A stretch of 64,000 bases of DNA from Ananas comosus (taxonomy: Eukaryota; Streptophyta; Magnoliopsida; Poales; Bromeliaceae), in contig NC_033641.1 of NCBI RefSeq assembly GCF_001540865.1, forward strand, positions 1,122,810 through 1,186,809, read 5' to 3'. Positions 1-11,990 of this stretch are shown in pieces. The first letter of the stretch is position 1, and each line of letters begins with the position of its first letter. The notes under the pieces are model-generated. The model was not told the DNA's origin, searched no databases, and worked only from the letters and a program-made list of their open reading frames with translations. Position numbers and translations under genes: made by a program.

Positions 1-19
1 TATATATATATATATATAT

Positions 20-262
20 AATTGAGCTTCTATATTTTTAAAAGTACTAAGTTATTGGTGCTTGTAGATTTAATTTTGACAATTGGATTAAAAGATGTGT
101 GGTTAGAATGATGTGAGACTCCTAATAGGATTCAGTGGGTGGTTGGTTGAATAGTATGATCTAATTAACGAATGAAAATGATCAAAAATAGAGATTTAAC
201 GGTAAAAAATTTACAAGTACCAAAGACTTGGTGCTTTTATAAGCACCATAACCAGTCTCTCT
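20..262. mobile_element. possible MITE remnant at the window start
   Basis: The left end, next to a (TA)n run at 1..20, reads attgagcttctat and resembles the end of the MITEs at 33986, 29465 and 18341. Both ends carry related bases (ggtgcttgtag near 58 and ttggtgcttttata near 229). The inverted repeat is weak and no target-site duplication is visible, so this is a tentative call. Confidence 0.3.
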
Positions 263-489
263 CTCTCTCTCTCACTCTCTATAAATATTGCACACACTAT
301 ACTATAGATTGTAGGGGAGCTTTGCTTAATTACCACCTTTTTTTTAATCCATGGATCAAATATTATTCTGCATTGTTATTAGTATTAAGTTAAGTTTTTT
401 TTTTTTTTTTTTTTTTTTTGTCATATGAAGTTGGAGTTGAAGTTGATGTTGGTGGTGGCCAGTTGTGAAGTGGTGTTGCTTGTGGATCG

Positions 490-985
490 TAAGATGTTAG
501 GTTTATTGTTGGATCTCTTATTGTTAGATCTCTTATAGATCACAGCACTATTCAATTTATTATGCGCATCCAACTCAATTTATTAGTTTTCTGAGCCTAT
601 TGTTACGGGATAAAAAGTTGGACTTATTTTAGCCTAATAATAAATAGCTAAACTCTCCCCTCAACACATGTACTGTTAATGCAGCATGTGGGAATCAAAC
701 TCGTACCACTGACTCTGATAGTACTTGCAGTAGTAAGCGTTAACCAACTATTTCAAAAGTACGTGCTGATAGGAAGGATACATCCATTGCACTTACGAGC
801 TCAATCACAATGCTCACGAATTTCGACTTAACTCAAATTACTCAACCCACATGAATGTTAAGTCTATTTTTGGGTCTCTTGTCGGTAGGTCTCTTGTGGA
901 CCGCAATTCTACTCAACTTATTAGTCTTCTGAATCTATTATTACGGGACAAAAAGTTGGACCTATTCTGATCTAATATTAAATAG
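490..985 (-). mobile_element. degenerate TRIM-like element
   Basis: Two similar direct repeats lie at about 490..660 and 850..985. Both contain tctcttgt/atagatc, a stretch like caacttattagtcttctga, then ttacgggacaaaaagttgga and an end in aataaatagc. Between them are bases like a reversed primer-binding site (gactctgatagta, near 711). This fits a short LTR-flanked element without coding capacity (TRIM). A further single copy of the repeat is at about 13100..13225. The borders are approximate. Confidence 0.4.
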
Positions 986-1333
986 CCAACATTATTGTGG
1001 CATGCAATGCAATAGTATTTGCTAGATCGATAAGTGCAAACAAATGTCCAAAGCGAACTATCATATTTAACTTTTATGTTTTTTTTGTTCTTATAAAACC
1101 TAAATAACCACAGACAAAATAAACGGTATATTCTATAGAATCATGCTCATTAAGACATAGGCCTTGAGATTCGAATTAATTACAGGTACATCACACGACT
1201 CGCCAAACTGTCTCGAACATTTAGATCTTATTCCATGAAATGTTCTTTTCTCCTCACCCCAGATAATCAATTATGAATGAACCCATCACATAATATATAT
1301 TTCTATCACAATTGATTTCTGCTTCTTTCTTTC

Positions 1334-3208
1334 CTACGGAGTTGGCGCTGGTGCTAGTGCTGGTGGCGCTGGTGCTAGTGCCGGTGGCGCTGGCGGCGGT
1401 GGTGGTGCTGGTGGTGGTGAAGTGCTGTTGGTGCGGCAGGCGATGCAGTAGCAGTCGTTCCACCAGGAGTGGCATTTGCCACCCAGATAGCCTTGGAATA
1501 TGCAGACGCCGGCACAGAGGAGGCCCAAGCACGGCCCGAAGTACAGCCGGCAGCGCACCTCGCAGTCTTCCCCCCTTGCCACCACCCCAACCCCTTCAAA
1601 ATTAACCCCCCACCCCCAAAAAAAGAAAAAAAAAAAAAAAGACAAACACAAAATGCAGCGCGTAGTTTAGTTACTATTTATACGTCTCATTGACCAAAAT
1701 ACTCTTATTATTTTTTTTTAAAAAAAAATTCAAATATTCCCAAACTCCTAGGATTTACTAATGGGATTTGGAGGGTTTAGAAGAATATTTTGATAATTTC
1801 GTAATAATTTGAAAATTTTGAATGGTAGTCCGCAATAAATAAGCAAAAACAACTCATACCTCTGATTGACCAAAATACATTTATTATCTTTTTTTTAAAA
1901 TTTCTTCAAATATCCCCAAATTCCTAAGGTTTACTAATTTTTAAAAAAATTTCAAATATTCCCAAACACCTACTAGGATTTACTAAATAATGGTATTTGG
2001 GGCTTAGAAGGATATTTTCATAATTTTGTAATAAATTTAATTATTTTGAATGCTAGTCAGGAATAAATAAGTAAAAACAACGTATGCCTCTGATTGGCCA
2101 AAATATATTTATTACCTTTTTTAAAATTTCTTCAAATATCCCCAAATTCCTAAGGTTTATTAATTTTTTAAAAATTTCAAATATTTTCAAACTCCTATTA
2201 GGATTTACTAATGGGATTTAGGGTTTAGAAAGGTATTTTGATAATTTCGTAATAAATTTAAAAATTTTGAATGATAGTCAGGGATAAATAAGCAAAAGCA
2301 ACGCATAATTTAGATACTATTTGAATGCACAAATATTAGCAATAATATCTAATATATTCCTCACAATTTCAAAAAATCTAATATACCTCTGATTTGCCAA
2401 AATACGTTTATTACTTTTTTTTTAGAAAATTCCTTCAAATGTCCCTTAATTCCTAAGGTTTATTAATGGCATTTGGAGTTTAAAAGGATATTTCGGTAAT
2501 TTCAAGTTAAATTTGAAAATTTTGAATGATAATCAGGGATAAATAAGCATTAGCCCAAACAAAGAAAAGAAGCATAATTTAGATATTGTTTGAATGCACA
2601 AATATTAGGGATGATATCTAATATATATATACTATATAATATATATATATATAATATATATATATATCTTATAGAGTGAGGCTACTATACGATCGGAAGC
2701 ACGGAGTCTTCCGTGCTTCCAGCTCGTTTTCAATGTTGCGATTCGAATCGTCGATCGCTCCGTTAAACTTGATCTAGAGTATTTGAAGTACCTAGAAAAT
2801 AAATTTATGATTTTACGAATATCATTTGCCTAGCGAACAAAGGGGCTCAAAAATCAACGGCTGAAAATAAAAATCTTACAAAATGTAATAATATGACATT
2901 AAAATTTAAATCAAAGATATTGATCTTGTTTATATATGTATAAAAGAATTTTTTATCAAATTTCACGTGATTTGGATATTTCTACACCGTTAAACTTGCA
3001 AACGGCTCACTACGGCCATTGAAATTTGTTGATTTTGAGCCCATTCGATCACTAGGCAAATAATATCGTAAAATCATAAAATTTATTTTTTAGGTACTTC
3101 AAATACTTTAGATCAAGTTTAACGGAGCCGATCGACAATTCGAAAGTCGAAACATCAAAAACGAGCTGGAAGCACGGAAGGCTTCGTGCTTCCGATAGCA
3201 TAGTAGCC

Positions 3209-3271
<63 letters not shown>

Positions 3272-4507
3272 TTCAAAACTTTGAAAATATCTTATGTATA
3301 TATCTCTGTTTACCAAAACGACCATATTAATTGTTAAAAATTTCTTTAAATATCTCCAAAGCTCTAGGGTTTATCTTTTGATCACACAAGAAAATTTTTA
3401 TTTAGAATAAGTTATCATCGAATATCCTATTACGACGTCCAAACAGAACATTAAACTCTGCATAATCAACTGATAGGGTAACTTGTGTTTAACTTTTCCT
3501 TTTAGTTCCCAATTTTTTTAGTTTCTTAAAACTAGGTAAGCTCTCACTTTCATAATTCGTTTTGATTAAGTCTCCGTCGTCAAAAACATTGCTAATTCTA
3601 ACGAAAACTGGCACGTCAGTACCAAACAATGTTTGTCATCGGTGCCAAACCTTGCGACGTGGCAAAAAATATTTTTTGGTGGCAGGAATATAATTGAAAC
3701 ATTAGAAACTTAATTGTAAAACTCAAAAGGTTGGGAATAAAAGTGAAAAATTAAGTAAAAGTTGGAGCGCAATAGTGTATATATATATATATATAAGCTA
3801 GAAGAATACTATCTGTTAGCAAACAGACTCTGTTGTTTTCAATTTATTTTCAATGTTGGAGCTTTCGAATCGACGATCGGCACCGTTCAACATGATTTAA
3901 ACCACCGGAAGTATCTAAAAATTAAATTTCATATTTTTTTTTCGATATTGTTTTCTTGTACACCAAGTGAACACAAAATTAAACAAGTAAAAATAAATAT
4001 TCTTCAAAACGTGATGATAGGATTCTTATTATCGAGAACAAGAATATAGAACTTGTTTTAAATAGTTTAAAAAATTTTCTAAATAAATTCAGTTGATTTA
4101 GATTTTTAACACGATTAATTCAGCAAACGTCTCATATCGACCATTAAAATTACAATTTTTTTGCAATCCCTTGATCATTAGGTCACTAATATAGAAAAGA
4201 TTTGAAATTTGATTTCTAGATATTTCAAGCAGCATAGATCATGGTCAACGATGCCGATCGTCGATTTGGAGGCTCCATCATCGAAAACAAATCAGTAATT
4301 ACTAAACCCTTTTGCTACTGATAGTTTTCAACTTACAGGATTAACTACATATCATTTGTTTTTGGATGTAAATAAAATTATAATGTAGAAACCAATTGTG
4401 TTCATCCAAATGGTCCATAAATAAAGGTGTAGTAGATAAATAATACCTGAATCAGAAGAGAACATCAAAAAATACACCAAAATAATTGTCACACATCTTC
4501 TATCCAT
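1334..4507 (-). CDS. DEFL gene 1: defensin-like secreted peptide with Pro/Ala-rich tail
   Basis: Two exons on the minus strand: 4447..4507 (20 codons plus one base) and 1334..1593, joined in phase 1 (donor G|gtatta, acceptor gaag|GG), giving 106 aa. Exon 1 codes for a hydrophobic signal peptide beginning MDRRCVTIILVYF. Exon 2 has the plant defensin pattern C-x10-C-x4-C-x3-C-x9-C-x6-C-x-C-x2-C with the gamma-core GGKC, plus a ninth cysteine (EVRC) inside the first gap. After the last Cys follow an NST glycosylation sequon and about 30 residues made almost only of Pro, Ala and Leu, with PPALAPA twice, like an arabinogalactan-protein module. This order resembles defensin-polyproline allergens of the Art v 1 type. 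Exon 2 is far more GC-rich than its relatives. The intron is 2.85 kb and holds two MITEs. The acceptor could also lie 24 nt further in, at gaag|AC. Expected role: secreted defence or signalling peptide (inferred from the family). Confidence 0.72.
1685..2545. repeat. diverged tandem repeat (four copies)
   Basis: The motif tgaccaaaatac followed by a T-rich run, caaatatcccc, ctaaggtttactaa, gggatttgg and ttttgaatg(g)tagtc recurs from about 1691, 1868, 2096 and 2396. A related single copy is at about 41230..41390 and a partial one near 3310..3380. It lies in the intron of DEFL gene 1 and has no coding potential that I can see. Confidence 0.65.
2676..3212. mobile_element. MITE with long inverted arms (family M1)
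   Basis: The ends gtgaggctactat (2676) and atagtagcctcac (3200) are perfect inverted repeats. The inverted similarity continues inward for about 200 nt through cggaagcacgga, agctcgtttt, gttaaacttgatc and cctag-gatc. The element lies between two (TA)n tracts. It has no protein coding capacity and would fold into a long hairpin. It lies in the intron of DEFL gene 1. Confidence 0.8.
3213..3270. repeat. (TA)n microsatellite
   Basis: Uninterrupted TA dinucleotides directly beside the M1 MITE. A shorter TA-rich tract flanks its other end at about 2620..2668. Confidence 0.9.
3790..4330. mobile_element. degenerate M1-family MITE
   Basis: An inverted repeat related to 2676..3212: ttttcaatgttggagct and cgacgatcggcaccgttcaacatgat on the left, and atcatggtcaacgatgccgat and ggaggctccatcatcgaaaac on the right. 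The arms are clearly more diverged than in the first copy and the ends are approximate. Confidence 0.6.
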
Positions 4508-4800
4508 TGTTATTTTTTTTTTTAACTCTCACCTCTCTCTTTTATTTGCTAGTAATTAAAATTACTCTAATCATATTATACTCTTTATATATAATAGAAG
4601 GCCTTTTATACTTAGCAAAAGCTTTAATGTAGTTAATAAATGCAATAGGATTAATTGCACCCTACAAAAGCAATAACAAATGGCAATGGCTAAGATATGA
4701 TATCTCTATTTTGAAGGGTTAGTGAGATATGATATCTAAATTTGTCAGATGCATTAGATGTGCTTTAATTATTGCACTAACTTTTCATCTCTTTGATGAG
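4508..4800 (-). promoter_or_regulatory. promoter region of DEFL gene 1
   Basis: Read on the minus strand, a TATATATAAAG box lies at 4583..4593, about 80 nt before the ATG. Further upstream, agatatgatatct and a tgcatta stretch recall the block shared by the other DEFL promoters. The W-box TTGACT found in genes 2-7 is not recognisable here. Confidence 0.45.
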
Positions 4801-4859
4801 TTAATTTCCTCAAGGGAAATTGAAAATTAAAAGGAGAAAATTTATATATATATATATAT

Positions 4860-5699
4860 ATATATTGTGTGTCATGTTGTGTAGGGATTTTAATTTTCAT
4901 AAAGGTGCTTAACTTTTTTAGATAATTTCAAGATATTCTTTAGTTTATTTTTTCACATTGGGTGAATTTTGATATAAAAAAACCCTTTTATATTATCACC
5001 ATGCATCCATTATTATTTTTGGGATATTTTTTTTTAAATAACTAAGTTAAAATAATATGATTTATTTGATATATATGTATATGATAACTTAGTCCATCTC
5101 TTTTGGAATACACACAATTCTATCATTTTAACCACTCCAAAAATATCATTTTTGATTTTTACTTATTATTTGATTCTTCCAAAAAAAAATTGAGATTGAT
5201 AGATGATTACTTTGATGGTACTTTCATTTTTTAATATTTGATTTTATTAAAATTTGAAAATACAATTAAATTGAATTCAAATTTGTATAAAAAATACATG
5301 AAAATATCGAGAAGTCGAAAAATAGTTGCGGCCAGATTTTCGAATTGACTGAAAGTGTCATTGTACCCGCAAATTATACGGGTGCAAATAGAATTTATTC
5401 ATAGATTTTTAGATAGCTATCATTCTTACCCATACCAGTCTGTAGACGTGTGGGAGAGTATACGGATTATCCACAAAGTATGATTTTTTTTTTTTTTCCT
5501 TTCTCATATTTATTTTTTACAAAAGATCAAAATATAACTTATTATTTTAAATATCATAATATACAAATGATAATAAAAAAAAAAATTGACATTAGGAGAA
5601 ACTAGCGTTAGGATATTTAGGAATGGATAAAACAAATGGAGTTCTCCTTTTTTTTATAATTTTTTAATATAATTTAACAGATAACCCCTCATTTTACCT
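4860..5699. other. AT-rich intergenic DNA, no gene seen
   Basis: No ORF with protein character, no inverted repeat and no tandem structure was recognised. It is mostly A/T runs and short TA tracts. Confidence 0.5.
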
Positions 5700-5890
5700 T
5701 TTTTTTTTTTTTAGAGATAAGTAGCATGCTATCCGCTTTGTTTATTTTTAAAAAAAATAAACTTAGCTGAAAATGTTTATTTTTTTAAAAAATAAACTTA
5801 GCTGAAAATGTCAATCAACTAAGATTCGAACTTAGAATCTCGGATACCAACCATCAAGCTCTTTGCCACTTGCGTTAGCTAGGGACGGTC
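5700..5890 (-). mobile_element. SINE, minus orientation
   Basis: Read on the minus strand it begins gaccgtccctagctaacgca, has a pol III box-B-like GTTCGAATC equivalent (reversed gattcgaac at 5823), tctcggatacc, a long aaataaac segment and ends in a poly(A) tract. It matches the better preserved SINEs at 59247, 44847 and 40621. A short internal duplication of the aaataaacttagctgaaaatg segment is visible. Confidence 0.7.
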
Positions 5891-6232
5891 AATATTTTAC
5901 CCATATTTTTTTGGATAAAAAAAATTAGGGTACGGATTGAGATTGCCAAGTCTACCTAAACACTGCTTGATTAGATATTTTTTAAAAAAACTAAAAGTAC
6001 TATTTAAATAGAGTTATTCAAAACAATCACATTAGTAAAATCCTCAAAACTATAACTCCAAAAATAGAACCAAGAAGTATATATCTTATTTTATTCTGTT
6101 TTTACCTTATTTGAATCCTAATTGGGCCAAAATTTTTGCATTCTTTCTAGTTCGATTAGTATTACAACATATGTACTAGAATTTCGGTTTTTTTTTTTTC
6201 CTCAGAAGTTTATGGAACTGCCCTATATAATT

Positions 6233-6559
6233 CACTACAAGAAAATTAATATTTAGTACTATTTATTTTATATTTAATGATACTTAAAAGCTTCTCAATA
6301 TAGTCTAGCGGCACATTTGAAAGCGTCTATTAAAATATCGGCAAATGAGATGCTTTAAAGCGTCGAATATTTTTTAGGATTTTTAAAATTCTAACATTTT
6401 AAAGCGTCGAAAAATTAAAAATAATAATAAATATTATCATTTAATAAATTGGTTTGATACCATAGCCGGTTCATACAACGACGCTTTTTGAAGCGTCGAT
6501 ATTTGCTATATTGTAGGGGCACTTGAGGAGCTAAAAAGCGTCCAATTTTTTTTGTAGTG
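6233..6559. mobile_element. small CACTA-type non-autonomous element
   Basis: The ends CACTACAAGAAAA and TTTTTTTTGTAGTG are the inverted termini of CACTA (En/Spm) elements. Several subterminal motifs of the type aaagcgtcga lie inside, the same motif as in the larger CACTA element at 23853. It is 327 bp with no coding capacity. The flanking three bases (att and tgt) do not match, so no clear target-site duplication remains. Confidence 0.65.
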
Positions 6560-7090
6560 TGTAAGGGCGTAAGCTTTATAAAACCATAGTTTTTGAAGTT
6601 TAATTATAATTATTATCTTCTCTTGGAAGAGAGAAGATATTCTCTCATTCATTTTTCTCTCGGCTTAGTCCTTCATCTTAAATATTAGTCTAAATTATAG
6701 AAAAACTCCAGGAGATACATGCTTTTTCACTTTTTCTTTTTGACTTTTAAAATTTTATATTTTGCCATCTTAAAATTTCAAAAATATTTAGGAGGGTACG
6801 ATGTTAATGGAGAAGACAAAGTGACTAACTTGCTCTTACTTCTTCAATAAGAAAAAAAATATTTTTTAATATATTTCTGTTATTTTGCAGAGCATTTTTC
6901 GGTATAAATTATAAGAAATAGATGAAATAGTGATGAAACCACGATGGAGAGGCTCAATACAATAACTTCAAATATTGAGAGGGTAAAATATAGATTTTTA
7001 AAAGTTAAGGAGGAAAATTAAAAACAGGTATTCATAAGAGAATTTTTTGTAATTTAGTCTAAATGTTAGAAAATATTAATTTTATAAGAG
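6560..7090. other. intergenic DNA 3' of DEFL gene 2
   Basis: AT-rich, no gene seen. A (GA)n microsatellite follows at about 7101..7151. Similar GA tracts lie 3' of DEFL gene 3 (13827..13854) and gene 7 (near 36138), which suggests an old part of the duplicated unit. Confidence 0.5.
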
Positions 7091-7101
7091 AGTTGAAACC
7101 C

Positions 7102-7152
<51 letters not shown>

Positions 7153-7422
7153 TAGTATCATATGTACCATCAACTCATACATTCATATATTTCATAGAGT
7201 TCCTTCTCCCACAACATCATTAGCTCATACACACATGATAATCAAACATATAATTAAGAGCCAATATTGTTTGTCATTGTTATTATTATTCAATAAGGTT
7301 CCCTTTTCCTTCTCCTTTTTTTAATTCCTTTTTTGCCCCCACTCATGCATGCATGCATTCTCCCAAAAGGAGCAACAAATTATATAACAAACTTAAGAAG
7401 TGCATAAATATATATGAAACCA

Positions 7423-9125
7423 TCATCCTAATGCTTTTTTGCATGTAAAACAATAGCATGCAGTCCAAAACCCCTTGCACTCACCACCAACATTGCCATT
7501 CAACACACATAATGCTGAGCAGATCTTGTTCAAGCATGGCCCAATGTATAACTTCATTTTGGCCTCAGTGCAATCCCCCTCATCAGTGCCCTTCACCATC
7601 CCTATATTTATACACACATGCAACCAACTATTTCATTATAACAAGTAGAGTTAGATGTCAAAAAAAAAAATAGTACAAAAGTATTACAAAGGCTAAATTA
7701 CAAGAAATCTTCTTATAAATAACTGTTTTTTCATTTTTCCTCTCTATCTGTAACGCCCTAACTTTTTAGAGGATCACCCATCTTAGGAATATTACTCACG
7801 TCCTAGCACACTTAACACTCTTAATCTCTTGGGTCTTGCCACTACCCAAAATACTTAAATCGGGTTAAGAGTTCTAGCCCTATTATATCTTTTATATAGA
7901 ACTATCTGGGGTTTCACAATCTTCTCCCTTTAAGCCATGACGTTCTCGTCAAGCTCAGACTCTCAAGTATCAGGCGATGTGAGACTCGTTTCGCTAGCCT
8001 TGTCATTACGATCCTGGCTTAGCCGAAACTCAACTCACACTTCCGGCTGGTAATTGATTCTGATACCAACTGTGACGCCCCAACTTCCCAGGGGGTCACT
8101 CATCCTAGGACAACTCCCGTTCTAGCACACTTAACTTTCATAACCTCTTGGGCCTTTCCACATACCACTCAAAATGGTTAAATCGGGTTAAGAGTTCTAG
8201 CCCTATTATATCTTTTACATAAGACTATCTTGTGAAACAACCGTTGTACTCTAAAAACTAAAAGCTTAAGCTTTTAGAGTACAACAGTTGTTTCACATGG
8301 TATCAGAACAGGAGGTCCTGAGTTCGAGTCACGCCAGGCTCCTAGCATATTAATTTCCTCCCATTTAATTCAAGCCCACGTCATGGGCCGATTAAAAAGT
8401 CTCGAGCCCAGACGTGAGGGGAGTGTTAAATATAAAAATATTTAAACACCGTTCTCTAACAGCTTAAGCTTTTAGAGTACAATGGTTGTTTCATATATCT
8501 AGGGTCTCACACTATCTTTCAAAAACCTATATTTTACCCTCTCAATATTTCAAGTTGCTGCATTAATTAGCCCCCCCGCCCCCNNNNNNNNNNNNNNNNN
8601 NNNNNNNNCCTTTCGTCAGGGTTCCATCACTATCCCGCTCATTTTTTATAATTTGTACCGAAAATGCACATCTAAATGGTAGAAATATATTAAAATTTTA
8701 TTTTTGCCTTATAAAAGAAATAGGGTAATTTGGTTACTTTGTCATCTTCATTAACATCGTACCCCCATGAAAATATTTTTGAAATTTTAAGAAGGTATGT
8801 AAAATATAGATTTTTAAAAGTTAGAGAGGAAAAGTGAAAAAATGGGTATTTTCAGAAAGTTTTCTGTAATTTAGACAAAGTATTAAGTATGTCATGTTAA
8901 GAAAGGCATGCATGGTAAAAGAATTACTTCCATTATATAAGATGCATAAATTAATTTTGGGGTAAACTTCAGTTGATCAGCGCTCCATGGTTTAGCGCAT
9001 TTTCACTTCGCCGCTCTACAATTTAAAAAGTTGCGCTAGCTTAATCACTTTGTGATTTTATTTTTGTTTTACCGTAAGAATCTACTGTTAAACAGAGTAG
9101 TAAGGTGATACTATTTACAGAATTG

Positions 9126-9213
<88 letters not shown>

Positions 9214-11834
9214 ATTAATTTCAGCTTATATATTTTGTGTTAGCCATAAAAGTCATCAATTAAGCGAGCAAACATCAGTCCGACTCAGCTCGAATTAGAT
9301 TAAGAGAAAGCTCGAGCTTGCAAGAAGCTAGAGAGATCTGAGCTCGAAATCGGCTCATCAATTAAGCAAGATAACTCGAGCTCATTAGATTAGTTCGGAA
9401 AAATTAGTCAAAATCTTACAAATTCCAAGAGCGAACAGTCAAAGTGACAATTGAAATCGTACTAAATCATCGGTACCACAATCTTAAGACNCAGAATGAT
9501 AATTTAACTGTTAGAGCTAATAAATATTTTAAATATAATTTTAAACATATAAATTAAAAAGATTAGAATTATTGGTGAGAAAAAAAATAGTTAGGAATTT
9601 GAATTCGAATCTCACTAACAATCACAAAACTTATTTCCGAACTCGACAGATTTCGAAAATCCATATCCAAATTCAAAACTGACCAATTTTCCGAAACCCA
9701 AAACCAAACCTAAACCAGAAGACTAAAATTCAAACAATTATTTCTATTTATCATATTTCAAAGTATTTATATGAAACTTAAATTTTTAAAATATAAATTT
9801 GAATATAATACTAAATTTTAAATTTAAAAGTGAAATTTAAATTAGAGGAATTTCATATTACTATTTAAAGTTTAAATTCAATGATCATGTTGTCAAATCA
9901 TTTGAAATTTTTCTTATATGAAATGCCAAATTATGAAAGGAAAGATAGAGAGAGAAAAAGGAAACAAAGAAAAAATAAAAATTTTGAAAATATAGTAGAT
10001 ATAAAATGACTAAATTGCCTATGTATTAAAAGACAAAAATATCCTTTTTTGAGATACCTGATAACCGGTACCTCTCCCAAAGTGACCTGCTATTGCAGGT
10101 CACAATTTTAAAAAAACTAAATCTGAGCCGTTGAATACACGTGAATGAACGGTAACAAAAAAAAAAAAAGTATAGAAGCATTACTCTTTATAACCTATAT
10201 TTCACAAAATGTATCGTTGTGCTACCTTATTTAACGGTAGGTACTTACAATGAAACACAAACAAAAACACGTGATACTTAATTAAATATAATTTTTTAAA
10301 CTAATTAAAAGTGTTGCAAAGTGAGAATAGCTAAACTACAATTAGTACAAATTGAAGCTTACTCTTAAACTTAAGTTCAAACCGGTCGCATAAACTTTAG
10401 GGCAAACTTCAATTTGCCCCTATATCGTATAGCATATTTTCACTTCGCCACCCTATGATTTAAAAAGTTGTGCTTTGTCCTCTTATGATTACCTTTTATT
10501 TCACTAAAAAATCTATGTCGAATAAGGTGACGAAGAAAAAAAGTTTGAGAAACCATAGGGTGATGCATGTAGTAAAAATACGTTAAACATAGAATAAAAT
10601 AGTTAAATTTAACTTTTTGAACCACAGGATGATAAAGTAAAAAATGAGCTAAATGACAGAGGGGCAAAAGTGCAACTTTTTGTCTGTGACACCCCAATAG
10701 TTCCACATCGGATGGGAATGGGGTTGTCATTAGGTTTAAGAAACTTAGACACTAGTAATAATAACTGGGCTTAAGCATTTTGGGTTGTTGGCTAGGCCCA
10801 ACGAGTTATTATTGATAGTGAGCTGGGTTGTTACATTTGGTATCAGAGCCGGTTCACCAGCTGGACATGTGTGGCAAGTTTCAGCTGAGCCAGGGTCTGG
10901 ATGACGGGCTAGCGAGACGAGTCTCATATCGCCTGATGATCTTGGACTGTATGTGATTGGACTGACGAGGACGTCAGGGCCTTAACGGGAGGGAGTCTGT
11001 GACACCCCAATAGTCCCACATCGGATGGGAATGGGTTGTCATTGGGTTTATGGGAATGAGGTTGTCATTGGGTTTATAAGAGACTTAGACACTAGTAATA
11101 ATAACTGGACTTAAGCATTGAGTACAATCTCTTGTTAGTTTCATCTCATACAACAAAAGGCGAAAAAAAAAAATTTATTTATCAAACGTCTAACAGCTAT
11201 ACGGACAAGAAATTTCAGAAGCCATGTTAAAAAACATTAAACTTGAATATAAGAAGAAATTTTTTTTTTAGAAAGATAAGTCAAATAGAAAAAATTAACA
11301 TTAAACTTGAATACATGCACTTAATTTTCTCTTGAAATTTTAAAATTTCTTGATTTTTTTTTTTGTTCCTTTTGGAGTGGAATATTAATAAGTAATGTAA
11401 TTATAGAAATTGAGGCCTAAGTTAAATTTGAGAGACAAAAAATTACAAAGTAAAGAAGCCCATGCAAAGTAAGGTAGGTTTTTTTAAAATTTGTGATCCA
11501 TTTATATTGTAGTCATTATTTAGGTAAAAAAATATTAGCAACTTAATTACCTGCCGTATCACCCATTCTGAATTGGCTATCTAACTTTCAAACTTATAAG
11601 ATAAAAAAAAAGGGACTGCATGACTAAATTAAAGGAACTGAAATTTACGTAATCAAACAAATTAAAAGAATTAAGGACCAAAATCGAAAAGTTTAATGGT
11701 TCGATAGTTGTTTCAAAATAGATCATAGTTTATGTAAATTCCATACATTTTTCTTCCTATTACTTTTCGTTCCATATATAGTCTTTTCATAGCAAATTTA
11801 CTTTCTTGTTTTTTTTTTTTTTTTTTTTTTTTTN

Positions 11835-11879
<45 letters not shown>

Positions 11880-11990
11880 CATTAGAGAACTAGGACTACT
11901 TAACCATTCACATTATAACCAACCCATACCTGCTGTGAAAGAGACCATCAACAAACACACAAAGATAATTGCAATACTTGTTCTATCCAT
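7423..11990 (-). CDS. DEFL gene 2: eight-cysteine defensin-like peptide
   Basis: Two minus-strand exons, 11930..11990 and 7423..7601, spliced in phase 1 (donor G|gtatgg, acceptor atatag|GG), giving 79 aa. Exon 1 encodes a signal peptide starting MDRTSIAIIFVCLLMVS. Exon 2 encodes a short acidic N-terminus and the pattern C-x11-C-x4-C-x3-C-x9-C-x6-C-x-C-x2-C, typical of plant defensins of the cysteine-stabilised alpha-beta fold. CSALC and CYC are the paired cysteines and GGEC the gamma-core. This is the simplest and probably least altered member of the cluster. The 4.3 kb intron is long for this family because it contains three TRIMs, a TA tract and an assembly gap. Likely role: secreted antimicrobial or signalling peptide, inferred from the fold only. 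Confidence 0.83.
7749..8511 (-). mobile_element. TRIM retrotransposon A (host of a nested TRIM)
   Basis: Two direct terminal repeats begin tgtaacgccc (7749..7918) and tgtgacgccc (8071..8511) and share cgggttaagagttctagccc. On the minus strand the bases beside the first repeat read ttggtatcagaatc (reverse of 8056..8070), a primer-binding site for initiator-Met tRNA. Beside the other repeat is a purine tract (reverse of 7919..7932). There is no coding capacity. The second repeat is split by TRIM B at about 8231..8493, after which its end gggtctcaca continues. Confidence 0.75.
8231..8493 (+). mobile_element. nested TRIM retrotransposon B
   Basis: Starts with a 67 nt near-perfect hairpin (8231..8297, arms tgtgaaacaaccgttgtac and its complement around aagcttaagctt). 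Then come a primer-binding site tggtatcagaac (8298), a short internal part with gggagcc-like bases, a polypurine tract (gacgtgagggga, 8411) and a 70 bp 3' LTR (8424..8493, tgttaaatat...gtttca). The inverted copy of the LTR end at the 5' side is unusual. Confidence 0.7.
8584..8608. other. assembly gap (25 N)
   Basis: A run of N after a C-rich stretch. Other undetermined bases are at 9491, 11834, 18158, 29430 and 39829..39831. Most of these lie next to simple repeats, so repeat lengths there are unreliable. Confidence 0.95.
9127..9210. repeat. (TA)n microsatellite
   Basis: About 84 nt of pure TA dinucleotides inside the intron of DEFL gene 2. To its left (from about 8954) starts a fragment beginning gggtaaacttcagtt like the M3 MITE end at 10399. 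Confidence 0.9.
10685..11121 (+). mobile_element. TRIM retrotransposon C
   Basis: The LTR at 10685..10835 starts tgtgacaccccaatag and ends ttgttaca. It is followed by the primer-binding site tttggtatcagagcc (10836) and, at the other end, the purine tract aacgggagggag (10985). The second LTR begins at 10998, carries a small internal duplication of ttgtcattgggttta, and stops matching at about 11121. It was inserted into an older fragment starting gggcaaacttcaatttgcc at 10400. Confidence 0.75.

Noticed and set aside
1312..1693. Plus-strand open frames (L/V/A-rich and others) opposite DEFL gene 1
   Set aside because: They are the complement of the GC-rich cysteine exon and its Pro/Ala tail; the minus strand has the defensin cysteine pattern and splice sites.
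3052..3276. Small ORFs within MITE arms (also 3762..4049 and 42121..42474)
   Set aside because: They follow the inverted repeats and TA tracts, and the frames are not kept between family copies.
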